Shown in pieces: positions 18,307 through 26,710 of a stretch of DNA of 64,000 nt (position 1 is the stretch's first letter; each line of letters opens with the position of its first letter). The notes below the pieces were generated by a model. That model was not told the origin of the DNA. It ran no database searches and was given only the letters and a program-made list of their open reading frames with translations. The stretch covers positions 1 to 64,000 of the forward strand of contig PEKW01000009.1 of the NCBI GenBank assembly GCA_002796995.1, given 5' to 3'. Both the position numbers and the translations under genes were made by a program. Source of the stretch: Rhizobium sp. Its GTDB lineage: Bacteria; Pseudomonadota; Alphaproteobacteria; Rhizobiales; Rhizobiaceae.

Positions 18307-18903
18307 TCAGAACTTGTAGGTCAGCTTCGCCGAAATGGTGGAAACCTTGCCGTCCACGTCCTGATTGGACGCGCTGTCGCCGTTGAGGCCGCGGAAGGTG
18401 TATTCGGCGCCGAGCACCACATTCTCGGTGAGGGCGAAGTCGATGCCGCCGCCGATATTGTAGCCGTGCAGATCGAAGTCGTCGCCTTCTTCGTCGAAGC
18501 GCGCAAAGCTGTAGCCGCCGGCCACGTAGAACAGGGCGCGGTCGACGGCATAACCGGCACGCGCCTTGACGTCGACCAGCGCCTCATAGATGTAGTCGGG
18601 GAAGCCGCTCTCCTGCATCTGGCCGAACAGGCCGACGATTTCTGCGCCGAAGACGAAGCTGTCCCATTGGTGGTTGTAGCCGATCACCCCGCCGCCAAAG
18701 GCCGCGCCGTCGAGGTCGAAATGTCCGTCGACCGACCAGTCATCCTCGCCGAAGCCATAGGCGCCGACGGCCCCGATATAGACGCCGCTCCAGTCATAAG
18801 CCGATGTCTGGTCGGCAACGGCGGCAGGGTCTGCCGCCCGGGCTGCCGTTGATCCCAATGCCAGCGCGCCGATCACGCCGAGAAGTCTGAAGACACCCTG
18901 CAT
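18307..18903 (-). CDS. Outer-membrane beta-barrel protein (Omp25/Omp31-like)
   Basis: A protein of 198 residues with a signal peptide ending ...STAARA|ADP. The N-terminal YDWSGVYIGAVGAYGFG motif is typical of the rhizobial/Brucella Omp25 group. The rest is alternating amphipathic strands with Gly/aromatic repeats, ending in KLTYKF with a terminal phenylalanine as expected for BamA-dependent insertion. The length fits an eight-stranded barrel. Binding partner and physiological role are unknown. It is monocistronic, with its own terminator at 18257-18284. Confidence 0.88.
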   Translation of the reverse strand: MQGVFRLLGVIGALALGSTAARAADPAAVADQTSAYDWSGVYIGAVGAYGFGEDDWSVDGHFDLDGAAFGGGVIGYNHQWDSFVFGAEIVGLFGQMQESGFPDYIYEALVDVKARAGYAVDRALFYVAGGYSFARFDEEGDDFDLHGYNIGGGIDFALTENVVLGAEYTFRGLNGDSASNQDVDGKVSTISAKLTYKF

Positions 18904-19073
18904 CGCACTCTCCTGTCCCCGTGCGCGACCTTGGTCGATGAGCGCCTATGATATGTTACAAATTCTCGAAATGTGCACGTGGATTCGTCGCGCCGGAGCA
19001 GGCAGACGGTGAAAATCATCCAATCCGTGGGACGCCCGCATCACGACAGGGTCTGGCAAGGTGGCAAAACGAC

Positions 19074-19101
19074 AAAAGGCGGAGCCGAAGCCCCGCCTTT
19101 T
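19074..19101 (-). terminator. Terminator of rplM-rpsI
   Basis: AAAAGGCGG pairs with CCGCCTTTT around a GC-rich loop, 25 bp after the rpsI stop. On the minus strand the right arm runs into TTTTG. Confidence 0.75.
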
Positions 19102-19125
19102 GCGAATTCCGAAATCCGGAAGCGA

Positions 19126-19596
19126 TTAACGCTTGGAGAACTGGAACGAACGACGGGCCTTGGCCTTGCCGTACTTCTTACGTTCGACGACGCGGCTGTC
19201 GCGGGTCAGGAAGCCACCCTTCTTGAGCACGGCGCGCAGGCCCGGCTCGAAGTAGGTGAGGGCCTTGGAAAGGCCATGGCGCACGGCGCCGGCCTGACCG
19301 GAAAGACCACCGCCGGCGACGGTCGCGACGATGTCGAACTGGCCGGTGCGGGCAGCGGCGACGATCGGCTGCTGCAGGATCATCTGCAGGACCGGACGGG
19401 CGAAATAGGTCGTGTAGTCACGGCCGTTGATGATGATCTTGCCGGAGCCCGGCTTGACCCAGACGCGGGCAACGGCGTTCTTGCGCTTGCCGGTCGCGTA
19501 GGAGCGGCCTTGGGCGTCGACCTTGCGGACGTGAACCGGAGCAGAGGCTTCCGGAGCGGCCGTGCCGAGATCCTTCAGGGAAGAGAGGTCAGCCAT
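19126..19596 (-). CDS. rpsI: 30S ribosomal protein S9
   Basis: Small-subunit ribosomal protein that contacts the P-site tRNA through its basic C-terminal tail. Family motifs are [54 protein letters not shown] and the conserved terminal FSKR. At 156 residues it has the N-terminal extension usual in alphaproteobacteria. Its ATG lies 2 bp after the rplM stop, with GGAGCG inside the end of rplM, so the two are translationally coupled. Confidence 0.98.
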   Translation of the reverse strand: MADLSSLKDLGTAAPEASAPVHVRKVDAQGRSYATGKRKNAVARVWVKPGSGKIIINGRDYTTYFARPVLQMILQQPIVAAARTGQFDIVATVAGGGLSGQAGAVRHGLSKALTYFEPGLRAVLKKGGFLTRDSRVVERKKYGKAKARRSFQFSKR

Positions 19597-19598
19597 TA

Positions 19599-20063
19599 TC
19601 AGGCGCTCCTTACGTTCTTGCTGTTCAGCGAAGCCACGTCGAGTGCGACCGGCTGCTGGGCTTCATGGGGATGGTTCGAACCGGCGTAGACGCGCAGGTT
19701 CTTCATCTGGCGACGGCCGAGCGGGCCACGCGGAATCATGCGCTCGACGGCCTTCTCGAGAACGCGCTCCGGGAAGCGGCCTTCGATGATCTGGCGCGCG
19801 GTGCGCTCCTTGATGCCGCCCGGATAACCGGTGTGCCAGTAGTACTTCTTGTCGGAGTACTTCTTGCCGGTCAGAGCGACCTTCTCGGCATTGATGACGA
19901 TGACGTTGTCGCCGTCGTCAACGTGGGGGGTGTAGGTGGCCTTGTGCTTGCCACGCAGGCGCATGGCGATGAGGGAGGCGAGGCGACCAACAACGAGGCC
20001 TTCGGCGTCGATGATGATCCACTTCTTCTCCACCTCTGCAGGCTTCTGAACGAAGGTAGACAT
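19599..20063 (-). CDS. rplM: 50S ribosomal protein L13
   Basis: Early-assembly large-subunit protein, 154 residues. Motifs include [35 protein letters not shown] and MLPRGPLGR-like [15 protein letters not shown]. First gene of the rplM-rpsI unit, read from the minus-strand promoter near 20186-20214. The 120-base leader contains a short hairpin (GCGGCCC / GGGACCGC on the minus strand). In other bacteria L13 leaders mediate autoregulation; whether this one does is unknown. Confidence 0.98.
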   Translation of the reverse strand: MSTFVQKPAEVEKKWIIIDAEGLVVGRLASLIAMRLRGKHKATYTPHVDDGDNVIVINAEKVALTGKKYSDKKYYWHTGYPGGIKERTARQIIEGRFPERVLEKAVERMIPRGPLGRRQMKNLRVYAGSNHPHEAQQPVALDVASLNSKNVRSA

Positions 20064-20185
20064 GAGTGATACTTTCCGTTTGGGACCCTGCTTGCCGAGG
20101 CGCGCGGGGCGTTTCTTGTTGCTTGATTTCGCGCGCCTTGACCCACGAAACAGAAAGCGGTCCCGAAGGGCCGCAGACTGGGCGT

Positions 20186-20214
20186 TGTATAAGCCGAGGG
20201 CTTTTCGCGGTCAA
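20186..20214 (-). promoter_or_regulatory. Sigma-70-type promoter of rplM-rpsI
   Basis: On the minus strand TTGACC (20214-20209) and TATACA (20191-20186) are separated by exactly 17 bp, about 125 bp upstream of rplM. Both hexamers are close to consensus and the position suits a ribosomal protein operon. Confidence 0.75.
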
Positions 20215-20354
20215 GAGCAGCCGACGTGGTTGATATTCTGAATAGCTACATGAAAACAATGATTTGTGTGTGTGGTAATATTTTACCGCACCAATGCTGC
20301 GGCTCGGACGGCGCCTTGCGACCTTGTTTCGCGCCAAACAGCGGGCCGTATCGC

Positions 20355-20780
20355 TTAGCGCGGCGGAATCGAATAGGTCGCGGTCGCCTGGGCGATCGGG
20401 CCGTCGCTTCCGTCCTGGAGCAGCAGCGCATCGATCACGGCGAGCCGCTTGCCGAGTTTCAGCACCCGGCACTCGCAGCGGATGAGCTGCGGCTGTGGCA
20501 GGCGCAGGAAGTTGATGTTGAGGCTGGTGGTGACGGCGAGCGCCACTGGCCCGATATGGGCGAGCACCGCTGCATAGGCCGCGACGTCGGCCAGCGCGAA
20601 CATCGCCGGTCCCGACACCGTACCGCCGGGACGCAGATGCCGCTCGGACGGATCGAAGGTCATCGTGATGCCGCCGGGGGCGACGGAGATCACGTGAAAG
20701 ACGCGGCCGTCGGTATGGATCTGCGGAAAGTCCGTCTCGAGAAAGGCGTTGATCTCGTCGGCGCTCATGATCGGCTGCAT
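20355..20780 (-). CDS. PaaI-family hotdog thioesterase
   Basis: Predicted acyl-CoA thioesterase, 141 residues. The hotdog helix region is RPGGTVSGPAMFALADVAAYAAVL, where the conserved acidic residue in the central helix is Asp in ALADVA. It is followed by VTTSLNINFLRLPQP strands. Substrate chain length and aromatic preference cannot be read from sequence. It is divergent from an enoyl-CoA hydratase-like gene 90 bp away, so both may belong to acyl-CoA metabolism. The ATG at 20780 is used; an ATG at 20768 is also possible. Confidence 0.88.
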   Translation of the reverse strand: MQPIMSADEINAFLETDFPQIHTDGRVFHVISVAPGGITMTFDPSERHLRPGGTVSGPAMFALADVAAYAAVLAHIGPVALAVTTSLNINFLRLPQPQLIRCECRVLKLGKRLAVIDALLLQDGSDGPIAQATATYSIPPR

Positions 20781-20870
20781 CGGGCAAGTTCTCTATTCGA
20801 ATGGGCTTTCAAAGGGTGAGCGTTTTATGGCAGGCTTTGGCCCAAGTGCAAACGCCAAGGGAGATCGGTG

Positions 20871-21701
20871 ATGGCGGAAGTGGTGTCGTTCAAGAAGGAT
20901 GGCGGTGAAAGCGGGGCGGGGCCGGTGCTGTCGTCGCGCGACAAGGGCGTGCTGCGCCTCACCCTCAACAACCCGCCGGCCAATGCGCTGTCGATCGCGC
21001 TGATGGAGGCGCTGATGGCCGAACTTGGCGCCGCAGCGGACGATCCGGAGGTGCGCGTCGTCGTGCTCTCGGCGGCCGGCAAGCTGTTCTCCGCCGGTCA
21101 CGATCTCAAGGAAATGACTGCCCACCGGGCAGACCCGGATCGCGGCCGGGGCTTTTTCGAGAAGACTATGCGCCTCTGCGCCGACCTGATGCTGGCGATC
21201 ACCCATCTGCCGAAGCCGGTGATCGCCGAGGTCGACGGGCTCGCGACCGCTGCGGGCTGCCAGCTCGTCGCCTCCTGCGATCTGGCGATCTGCACCGACA
21301 CCTCGGCCTTCTGCACGCCGGGCGTCAACATCGGTCTGTTCTGCTCGACCCCCATGGTCGCCGTCAGCCGCGCCGCGCACCGTAAGCAGGCCATGGAAAT
21401 GCTGCTGACCGGCGAGACGATCGATGCCTCGACCGCCAAGGATTTCGGCCTCGTCAACCGCATCGTGCCGAAACAGTATCTCGCCCAGGTCGTCGACAAA
21501 TACGCCGCCATCATTGCGTCCAAGTCGCCGTTGACATTGAAGATCGGCAAGGAAGCCTTCTACCGGCAGATCGAGATGCCGCTCGAGGAAGCCTATGACT
21601 ATGCCGCCCGCGTCATGGTCGAGAACATGCTGGCGCGCGACGCGGCGGAAGGAATAGGCGCCTTCCTCGACAAGCGGCATCCGACCTGGACGGGAGAATA
21701 G
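20871..21701 (+). CDS. Enoyl-CoA hydratase/isomerase family protein
   Basis: Crotonase fold, 276 residues. Oxyanion-hole segments are SAAGKLFSAGHDLKEM and VDGLATAAGCQLVASCDLAICT. The catalytic positions of classic hydratases (two Glu) are not both evident: the second segment has FCTPGVNIGLFCSTPMVAVSRA, as in ECHDC3-like proteins. The exact reaction is therefore uncertain. The ATG at 20871 has AGGGAG 7 bp upstream; an overlapping GTG at 20868 is less well placed. It is divergent from a thioesterase. Confidence 0.85.
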   Translation: MAEVVSFKKDGGESGAGPVLSSRDKGVLRLTLNNPPANALSIALMEALMAELGAAADDPEVRVVVLSAAGKLFSAGHDLKEMTAHRADPDRGRGFFEKTMRLCADLMLAITHLPKPVIAEVDGLATAAGCQLVASCDLAICTDTSAFCTPGVNIGLFCSTPMVAVSRAAHRKQAMEMLLTGETIDASTAKDFGLVNRIVPKQYLAQVVDKYAAIIASKSPLTLKIGKEAFYRQIEMPLEEAYDYAARVMVENMLARDAAEGIGAFLDKRHPTWTGE

Positions 21702-21878
21702 ACCCTGCCAGGCGGCCTTCGAGGCGGGCGAGATCTCGCCTCGGGTCGTTAGTTACATATTAAAATGATTGTAGTTCGCGCTTTTACAACCATGAGCTTA
21801 CCCTAATATTGACGTGAATGAAAAGTAAACATAAGAAGAACAAAACGGAATTTCGACTCAATATTCAGGAGTGGGACC

Positions 21879-22310
21879 ATGTCGCTCGAGCGGCGTATAT
21901 CGATTGTTACCCTTGGCGTCGCCGACGTAGCCACCAGCACTGCCTTTTACGAAAGGCTGGGCTGGAAGAAATCCTCGGCCTCGCAGGAAAGCGTCACCTT
22001 CATCCAGATGAAGGGGACCGTGCTCGCGCTGTTCGGGCGTGGGGCCCTGGCCAAGGATGCCGAGGTCGCCGATACAGGCCCTGGTTTCTCCGGCGTGACG
22101 CTCGCCCACAATGTCTCGAGCCCGACCGGCGTCGATGCGGTGATCAAGTTCGCCGTCTCCTGTGGCGCAACCCTCGTCAAGGCGCCGGAGAAGGTCTCCT
22201 GGGGTGGCTATTCCGGTTACTTCGCCGACCCCGACGGTCATCTGTGGGAAGTGGCCCACAATCCCTTCTTCCCGCTCGACGAGCAGGGGCATGTCGTGCT
22301 GCCCGAATAG
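21879..22310 (+). CDS. VOC-family (glyoxalase-fold) protein
   Basis: A protein of 143 residues starting with RISIVTLGVADVATSTAFYERLGW and ending YFADPDGHLWEVAHNPFFPLDEQG, the typical first and last motifs of YP_-type glyoxalase/bleomycin-resistance relatives. Likely a single-domain dimeric metal-binding protein, with no substrate assigned. AGGAG precedes the ATG by 7 bp. The 177 bp upstream are AT-richer and hold a short dyad (CGAGGCG / CGCCTCG) just after the hydratase gene, a possible weak terminator. Confidence 0.85.
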   Translation: MSLERRISIVTLGVADVATSTAFYERLGWKKSSASQESVTFIQMKGTVLALFGRGALAKDAEVADTGPGFSGVTLAHNVSSPTGVDAVIKFAVSCGATLVKAPEKVSWGGYSGYFADPDGHLWEVAHNPFFPLDEQGHVVLPE

Positions 22311-22447
22311 GCCCTTTAGGGCGTCATTGTGCAATCACTCGCATTTGTCCCATTCCCGGCATTATTGATTAAGGGACCGCTCATATAGTTCGGATGGGAA
22401 CGAAGGGCGGGGTTCGCCGCACGCGGCTTGGCCGCAAGGAGGACACC

Positions 22448-22930
22448 ATGATGCACGACACTTATTCCGACGCCTATCTTGCCGGCATATTGGGATCGGC
22501 GCGCACGATCGCGATTGTCGGGGCTTCTCTGAAGGACAACCGGCCGAGCCACTGGGTGACCGGCTTCCTGCTCGGCAAGGGCTATCACGTCTTTCCCGTC
22601 AATCCCGAGCATGCCGGCGAAAAGATTCTCGGCCAGACGATCTATGCCAGGCTTGCCGATATTCCGGAACCGATCGATCTCGTCGACGTGTTCCGCCGGT
22701 CCGAACATTTTTCCGAGGTGGTCGACGAGGTCCTGCGCCTGCCGGACCTGCCCATGGCGATCTGGGGCCAGCTCGGCGTGCGTGACGATGAAGCCGCCGC
22801 CCGGGCCGAGGCCGCCGGCATCAAGGTCGTGATGAACCGCGCCCTGGTGACCGAATATCCGCTCGTCTACGAATTGACGCACGCGAACACCCACCACCCT
22901 TTGCAGGGCAGGGGGCGTAGCGCCGCCTGA
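22448..22930 (+). CDS. CoA-binding domain protein (YccU-like), copy 1
   Basis: A 160-residue Rossmann-fold protein of the CoA-binding_2 family. Key motifs are TIAIVGASLKDNRPSHWVTGFL, YHVFPVNPEHAGEKILGQTIY and IDLVDVFRRSEHFSEVVDEVL, followed by VVMNRALVTEYP. AAGGAGG lies 5 bp before the ATG at 22448. No enzymatic activity is established for the stand-alone family. A paralogue with the same motif order lies at 23908-24342, and two related secreted-protein genes lie between them on the other strand. Confidence 0.88.
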   Translation: MMHDTYSDAYLAGILGSARTIAIVGASLKDNRPSHWVTGFLLGKGYHVFPVNPEHAGEKILGQTIYARLADIPEPIDLVDVFRRSEHFSEVVDEVLRLPDLPMAIWGQLGVRDDEAAARAEAAGIKVVMNRALVTEYPLVYELTHANTHHPLQGRGRSAA

Positions 22931-22967
22931 GGCGATCCATCGTCCGGGACGAAGGGGTCCCCTGTTC

Positions 22968-23300
22968 TCAGAATGGGATCCAGGGCCGGCGCAGAAGGCC
23001 AAAGCGATCGTCGGGAAGCGGTTCGCAGGCGAGCACCGGGCAACGCGCCTCGTCCTTGGTCGGAATATAGGCGCGTGCCGCATATTCGTGCGAGTCGCAT
23101 TGGCGGTTGTCGCGCACATAGCGGTCATAGAGCGTCAGCCCCGCGACCCTGCGCGAGGGGAAGCGGAAGATGACGGCCCGCTGGCCAAGCACCGCCTGGC
23201 GAGCCGCGGCACAGGTCATCGACTGCGCATTGTAGCGCGAGATCGCCAGGGCTGGCGACGCCGCCAGCACCGTCGCCAGAATGCAGATCAGCTTCTTCAT
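22968..23300 (-). CDS. Small secreted cysteine-containing protein, copy 1
   Basis: A 110-residue protein of unknown function with a signal peptide (MKKLICILATVLAASPALA). The mature part has four cysteines (MTCAAARQ, RQCDSHE, RCPVLACEP), probably forming two disulfides in the periplasm. The signature LTLYDRYV...RQC...E...RCPVLACEP is shared with the neighbouring gene at 23428-23778. The ATG at 23300 has AAGGA upstream. Convergent with the CoA-binding gene. Confidence 0.75.
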   Translation of the reverse strand: MKKLICILATVLAASPALAISRYNAQSMTCAAARQAVLGQRAVIFRFPSRRVAGLTLYDRYVRDNRQCDSHEYAARAYIPTKDEARCPVLACEPLPDDRFGLLRRPWIPF

Positions 23301-23427
23301 GTCTTCTGTCCTTTGACTGCGGCGCCGGGCTTTCCAGATCGGCAAATCGCCGCACCGACCACCTGCACGCTAACCAGATATGCCTCTCGACTGTTCCACG
23401 CCATAGCCCGGAGCGGCACGGCGAACA

Positions 23428-23778
23428 TCAGAGATGCGTCGGGTCGTTGGGACCGCGCTCCTGACCGCCGTCGCTATTGTCGCTCGGCTCGTCCGGTTTG
23501 CACTTCAATACGGGACAACGGAGCCGGTCGGCGCTCGGCACGCTCACCCTTTCGGTGATCTCGCCCGGCCGACAGAAGCGGCGGCTGGCGACATAGGTGT
23601 CATAGAGCATGCGCCCGCCCTTGCGTGGGGATGGATAGGTCAGCACGACGACGCCCTGCTGGCGCACGGTGGCCTGGACGCGGTCGCAGTTCATGCGCGT
23701 GGACGTGTATTTCGGTACGGCTTGCACCGATGTTGCAATCACCAGCATCGGCAGGACGGCAAACAAGGTCTTCATCAT
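23428..23778 (-). CDS. Small secreted cysteine-containing protein, copy 2
   Basis: A 116-residue paralogue of the preceding gene. A signal peptide (MMKTLFAVLPMLVIATSVQA) precedes YTSTRMNCDRVQATVRQQGVVVLTYPS. It then has the shared pattern MLYDTYV...RFC...E...RCPVLKCKP, with four cysteines aligned to copy 1. The C-terminus is acidic and Asn/Asp-rich. GGAGGA precedes the first ATG; a second ATG follows at once. Same direction as copy 1, separated by 127 bp, so a tandem duplication that has diverged well. Function unknown. Confidence 0.78.
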   Translation of the reverse strand: MMKTLFAVLPMLVIATSVQAVPKYTSTRMNCDRVQATVRQQGVVVLTYPSPRKGGRMLYDTYVASRRFCRPGEITERVSVPSADRLRCPVLKCKPDEPSDNSDGGQERGPNDPTHL

Positions 23779-23907
23779 GGCACTCCTCCGAGAAAAGAAT
23801 GGGTCCTCTGTGCGCGTCTGCTTGTTGTCGGGCGGCCTCGTCCCACATAAGCAAGACAGACAATCATACGCTCCTCAAGCAAAGACTGAAATACGGGAGG
23901 TTTGCCC

Positions 23908-24342
23908 ATGAAGATCGATCACGACCATTACGAAGCCGCCTATCTCTCGGGCATTCTCCGCGACACGAAGACCATCGCCCTGGTCGGCGCATCGCCCAAT
24001 GCGGCGCGCCCGAGCTATGGTGTCATGCGCTTCCTTTTGTCCAAGGGTTACCGCGTCATCCCGGTCAATCCGGGGCAGGCAGGCAAGGAAATCCTCGGCC
24101 AGACGACCTATGCGACCCTGGCCGACATCCCCGAGCCGATCGACATGGTCGACGTCTTCCGTGCCTCGGAATATCTTCACGAGGTCGTCGACGATGCGAT
24201 CGCCCTCGATCCTCGCCCGAAGGTCATCTGGTCGCAACTCTCCGTTCGCGACGACCTTGCCGCACGCGAAGCCGAGGCCGCCGGGATCAAGGTCGTGATG
24301 GACCGCTGCCCGGCGATCGAAATGCCGCGCCTCGGGCTTTGA
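23908..24342 (+). CDS. CoA-binding domain protein (YccU-like), copy 2
   Basis: A 144-residue paralogue of the gene at 22448. TIALVGASPNAARPSYGVMRFL, YRVIPVNPGQAGKEILGQTTY and IDMVDVFRASEYLHEVVDDAI align throughout. It ends at a shorter C-terminus (VVMDRCPAIEMPRLGL), with a cysteine where copy 1 has leucine. GGGAGG precedes the ATG at 23908. The starts of both paralogues (DHYEAAYLSGILRDTKT / DTYSDAYLAGILGSART) are also conserved. Confidence 0.88.
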   Translation: MKIDHDHYEAAYLSGILRDTKTIALVGASPNAARPSYGVMRFLLSKGYRVIPVNPGQAGKEILGQTTYATLADIPEPIDMVDVFRASEYLHEVVDDAIALDPRPKVIWSQLSVRDDLAAREAEAAGIKVVMDRCPAIEMPRLGL

Positions 24343-24360
24343 TCGGACAATCCGGCAATC

Positions 24361-24789
24361 TCAGCCGAGCAGAAATTCCGGATTGGCGCGCAATGCGTTG
24401 AGATCGCTCGCATTGCCGCAATAGTGAGCGAAGTTTTCGCTCGCCGTGTGTGCGCCCAGATCCTTGCGGCACTCGCCCTTGGAGGCGCAGTGCGCGCAGG
24501 TGATCTGCATGTCGCGGAACTGGTTGCGCAGCCGCAACTCGACCTCGGCCGGATCGATGTTCAGCGCCCGCATCATCTCGATCATCTCGTCGGCCGCATG
24601 CGGACCGGCCTTGGCAAGTTCGATCAGCTGATCGGGCGAAATGCCGCAATCATGCGCGATGTTGTTGATGGTGAACTGGTCCAGCGAAGCGATCATTTCG
24701 GCCTCGGCGCTGCTTTCCCATCCCTTGGCGAACCAGTCCACCATGCGGGAAAGGACGGTGCGTGTCGGATCGTTGACGGCGGTATTCAT
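24361..24789 (-). CDS. DUF6455 cysteine-rich protein
   Basis: A 142-residue cytoplasmic protein. The C-terminal half has the family pattern ITCAHCASKGECRKDLG...SENFAHYCGNASDL, with CxxC, further cysteines and a histidine in a metal-site-like array. The N-terminal part is helical and acidic. The ATG at 24789 has GGAGG 6 bp upstream; in-frame starts further up would run through the regulatory site. A perfect FNR/FixK palindrome lies 53 bp upstream of the start, so low-oxygen induction is likely. Function is not known. Confidence 0.82.
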   Translation of the reverse strand: MNTAVNDPTRTVLSRMVDWFAKGWESSAEAEMIASLDQFTINNIAHDCGISPDQLIELAKAGPHAADEMIEMMRALNIDPAEVELRLRNQFRDMQITCAHCASKGECRKDLGAHTASENFAHYCGNASDLNALRANPEFLLG

Positions 24790-24841
24790 GGACAACCTCC
24801 AAATTGTATCCGCAGGATGCGACCGCGACACGATGGTTGCA

Positions 24842-24855
24842 TTGATTTCGATCAA
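24842..24855 (-). promoter_or_regulatory. FNR/FixK-type anaerobox
   Basis: TTGATTTCGATCAA is a perfect match to the TTGAT-N4-ATCAA consensus of the FNR/FixK/DNR regulators. Its centre lies about 59 bp from the DUF6455 start codon, which would place a class II transcription start near 24807. The metY start is 104 bp away on the other side. Confidence 0.75.
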
Positions 24856-24958
24856 CGCCGGCGGCATGCAAACGCCCTCGGATTGTTGAAAATACCGGGC
24901 TGACATCACGGCTTGAGCCGCTATGATCGCCGCGACTGAATTCTAGTGGAGGCAAGAA

Positions 24959-26242
24959 ATGTCCAAGAACAATCCGGGTTTTGCGACCCTTTCCGTGCAT
25001 GCGGGCGCCCAGCCGGATCCCGCGACGGGCGCGCGCGTCACGCCGATCTATCAGACCACGGCCTATGTCTTCAACGACGCCGACCATGCCGCGGCACTGT
25101 TCGGCCTGAAGCAGTTCGGCAATATCTACACGCGCATCATGAACCCGACTCAGGCCGTGCTGGAAGAGCGCGTCGCAGCCCTCGAAGGCGGCACGGCAGC
25201 GCTTGCCGTCGCCTCGGGCCACGCCGCCCAGATGCTTGTCTTCCACACGCTGATGCAGCCGGGCGACAACTTCGTCGCGGCCAAGAAGCTCTATGGCGGC
25301 TCGATCAACCAGTTCGGCCATGCCTTCAAGAACTTCGGCTGGCAGGTGCGTTGGGCCGACCCGGCCGATCCGGACAGCTTTGCCGCGCAGATCGACGACC
25401 GGACGCGCGCCATCTTCATCGAGAGCCTTGCCAACCCAGGCGGCACCTTCGTGGACATCGCGGCCATTTCCGAAGTCGCCAAGCAGCATGGTCTGCCGCT
25501 GATCGTCGACAACACCATGGCCAGCCCCTATCTGCTGCGCCCGCTGGAACATGGCGCTGACATCGTCGTGCATTCGGCCACGAAATTCCTCGGCGGCCAC
25601 GGCAATTCCATGGGCGGCATCATCGTCGACGGCGGAACCTTCGACTGGTCGACCTCCGGCAAGTTCCCGATGCTGTCCGAGCCCCGGCCGGAATATTCGG
25701 GCGTCGTGCTGCACCAGACCTTCGGCAATTTCGCCTTCGCCATCGCCTGCCGCGTGCTGGGCCTGCGCGACCTCGGCCCGGCGATCGCGCCGATGAATGC
25801 CTTCCTCCTGCTGACCGGTATCGAGACCCTGCCGCTCCGGATGCAGCGCCATTGCGACAACGCGCTGAAGGTCGCCACCTGGCTGAAACAGCACCCGAAG
25901 GTCGCCTGGGTGAACTATGCCGGCCTCGACAGCGATCCGAACCACGCGCTGCAGAAGCGCTACTCGCCGAAGGGCGCGGGCGCCGTCTTCACCTTCGGCG
26001 TCAAGGGCGGTTATGCCGCCGGCAAGGCGCTGGTCGAAGGGCTGCAGCTCTTCTCGCACCTCGCCAATATCGGCGATACCCGCTCGCTGGTCATCCACCC
26101 GGCATCCACCACCCATGCCCAGCTGACCGAAGCCCAGCAGATAGCTGCGGGTGCCGGTCCGGACGTAGTCCGGCTGTCGATCGGCATCGAGGATGCCGAG
26201 GACATCATCGGCGATCTCGAGCAGTCTCTCGTCAAGGTCTGA
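24959..26242 (+). CDS. metY: O-acetylhomoserine sulfhydrylase (PLP enzyme)
   Basis: Makes homocysteine from O-acetylhomoserine (or O-succinylhomoserine) and sulfide for methionine synthesis, in the cytoplasm. A Cys/Met-metabolism PLP fold of 427 residues. [22 protein letters not shown] is the substrate/PLP start and [13 protein letters not shown] follows. The Schiff-base lysine is K209 in [16 protein letters not shown]. The last part has [30 protein letters not shown] precedes the ATG. No SAM-II riboswitch was recognised in the 169-bp upstream region. A cupin gene follows 55 bp downstream. Confidence 0.93.
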   Translation: MSKNNPGFATLSVHAGAQPDPATGARVTPIYQTTAYVFNDADHAAALFGLKQFGNIYTRIMNPTQAVLEERVAALEGGTAALAVASGHAAQMLVFHTLMQPGDNFVAAKKLYGGSINQFGHAFKNFGWQVRWADPADPDSFAAQIDDRTRAIFIESLANPGGTFVDIAAISEVAKQHGLPLIVDNTMASPYLLRPLEHGADIVVHSATKFLGGHGNSMGGIIVDGGTFDWSTSGKFPMLSEPRPEYSGVVLHQTFGNFAFAIACRVLGLRDLGPAIAPMNAFLLLTGIETLPLRMQRHCDNALKVATWLKQHPKVAWVNYAGLDSDPNHALQKRYSPKGAGAVFTFGVKGGYAAGKALVEGLQLFSHLANIGDTRSLVIHPASTTHAQLTEAQQIAAGAGPDVVRLSIGIEDAEDIIGDLEQSLVKV

Positions 26243-26297
26243 TCCGTCACCCGAACGAGCGCCGCAGCCCGCGCGGCCGCGGCGCCGAGGAGCGAGC

Positions 26298-26642
26298 ATG
26301 TCGCACTATCTGAATTTCGATCCCTCGACGGTCGAGCCGGAGGAGGGGGCGCCTGCCGCCGACCGCCTGCTTTCCGGCAATCCGCGCTTCACAACCTGGA
26401 ACCTCGAAGAGGCCCCGGGCGGCGTCTATGCCGGCATCTGGCAGTCGACCCCGGGCAAATGGCGGATCTCCTACGAGGAGTGGGAATATTTCCACGTGCT
26501 CGAAGGCCATTCGGTGGTGACGGAGGACGGCGGAAAGCCCGTGCATCTGAAGCCCGGCGACCGGATGATCCTCAGGCCCGGCTTCAACGGCACCTGGGAA
26601 GTCGTTGAAACGACTCGCAAGGATTACGTCATCCGTATCTAG
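26298..26642 (+). CDS. Cupin-domain protein (DUF861/cupin_3)
   Basis: A 114-residue single-cupin protein: PGGVYAGIWQSTPGKWRISYEEWEYFHVLEG, then HLKPGDRMILRPGFNGTWEVVE, the two cupin boxes of the cupin_3 family (ureidoglycine-type and related). The canonical metal histidines are mostly replaced, so an enzymatic role is uncertain. The ATG at 26298 has GAGGAG upstream. It lies downstream of metY on the same strand with 55 bp between and ends just before a strong terminator. Confidence 0.82.
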   Translation: MSHYLNFDPSTVEPEEGAPAADRLLSGNPRFTTWNLEEAPGGVYAGIWQSTPGKWRISYEEWEYFHVLEGHSVVTEDGGKPVHLKPGDRMILRPGFNGTWEVVETTRKDYVIRI

Positions 26643-26650
26643 CCTTAAGC

Positions 26651-26684
26651 TCACGACGCGCACCGGTCCCGGTGCGCGTCGTGA
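26651..26684. terminator. Bidirectional hairpin between convergent genes
   Basis: A perfect 16-bp inverted repeat (arms 26651-26666 and 26669-26684, TCACGACGCGCACCGG and its complement) with a 2-base centre lies between the cupin and GST stops. It serves both strands by symmetry, although no long T tract follows. Confidence 0.75.
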
Positions 26685-26710
26685 CTTCTAACGGAACGAA
26701 AGCCACCGTC

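Noticed and set aside
21725..21750. Intrinsic terminator after the enoyl-CoA hydratase gene
   Set aside because: The CGAGGCG/CGCCTCG dyad has a 10-nt loop and no T tract, so it was not annotated as a terminator.
24856..24958. SAM-II riboswitch upstream of metY
   Set aside because: Such elements are common before met genes in alphaproteobacteria, but the conserved loop and pseudoknot strings could not be found here.
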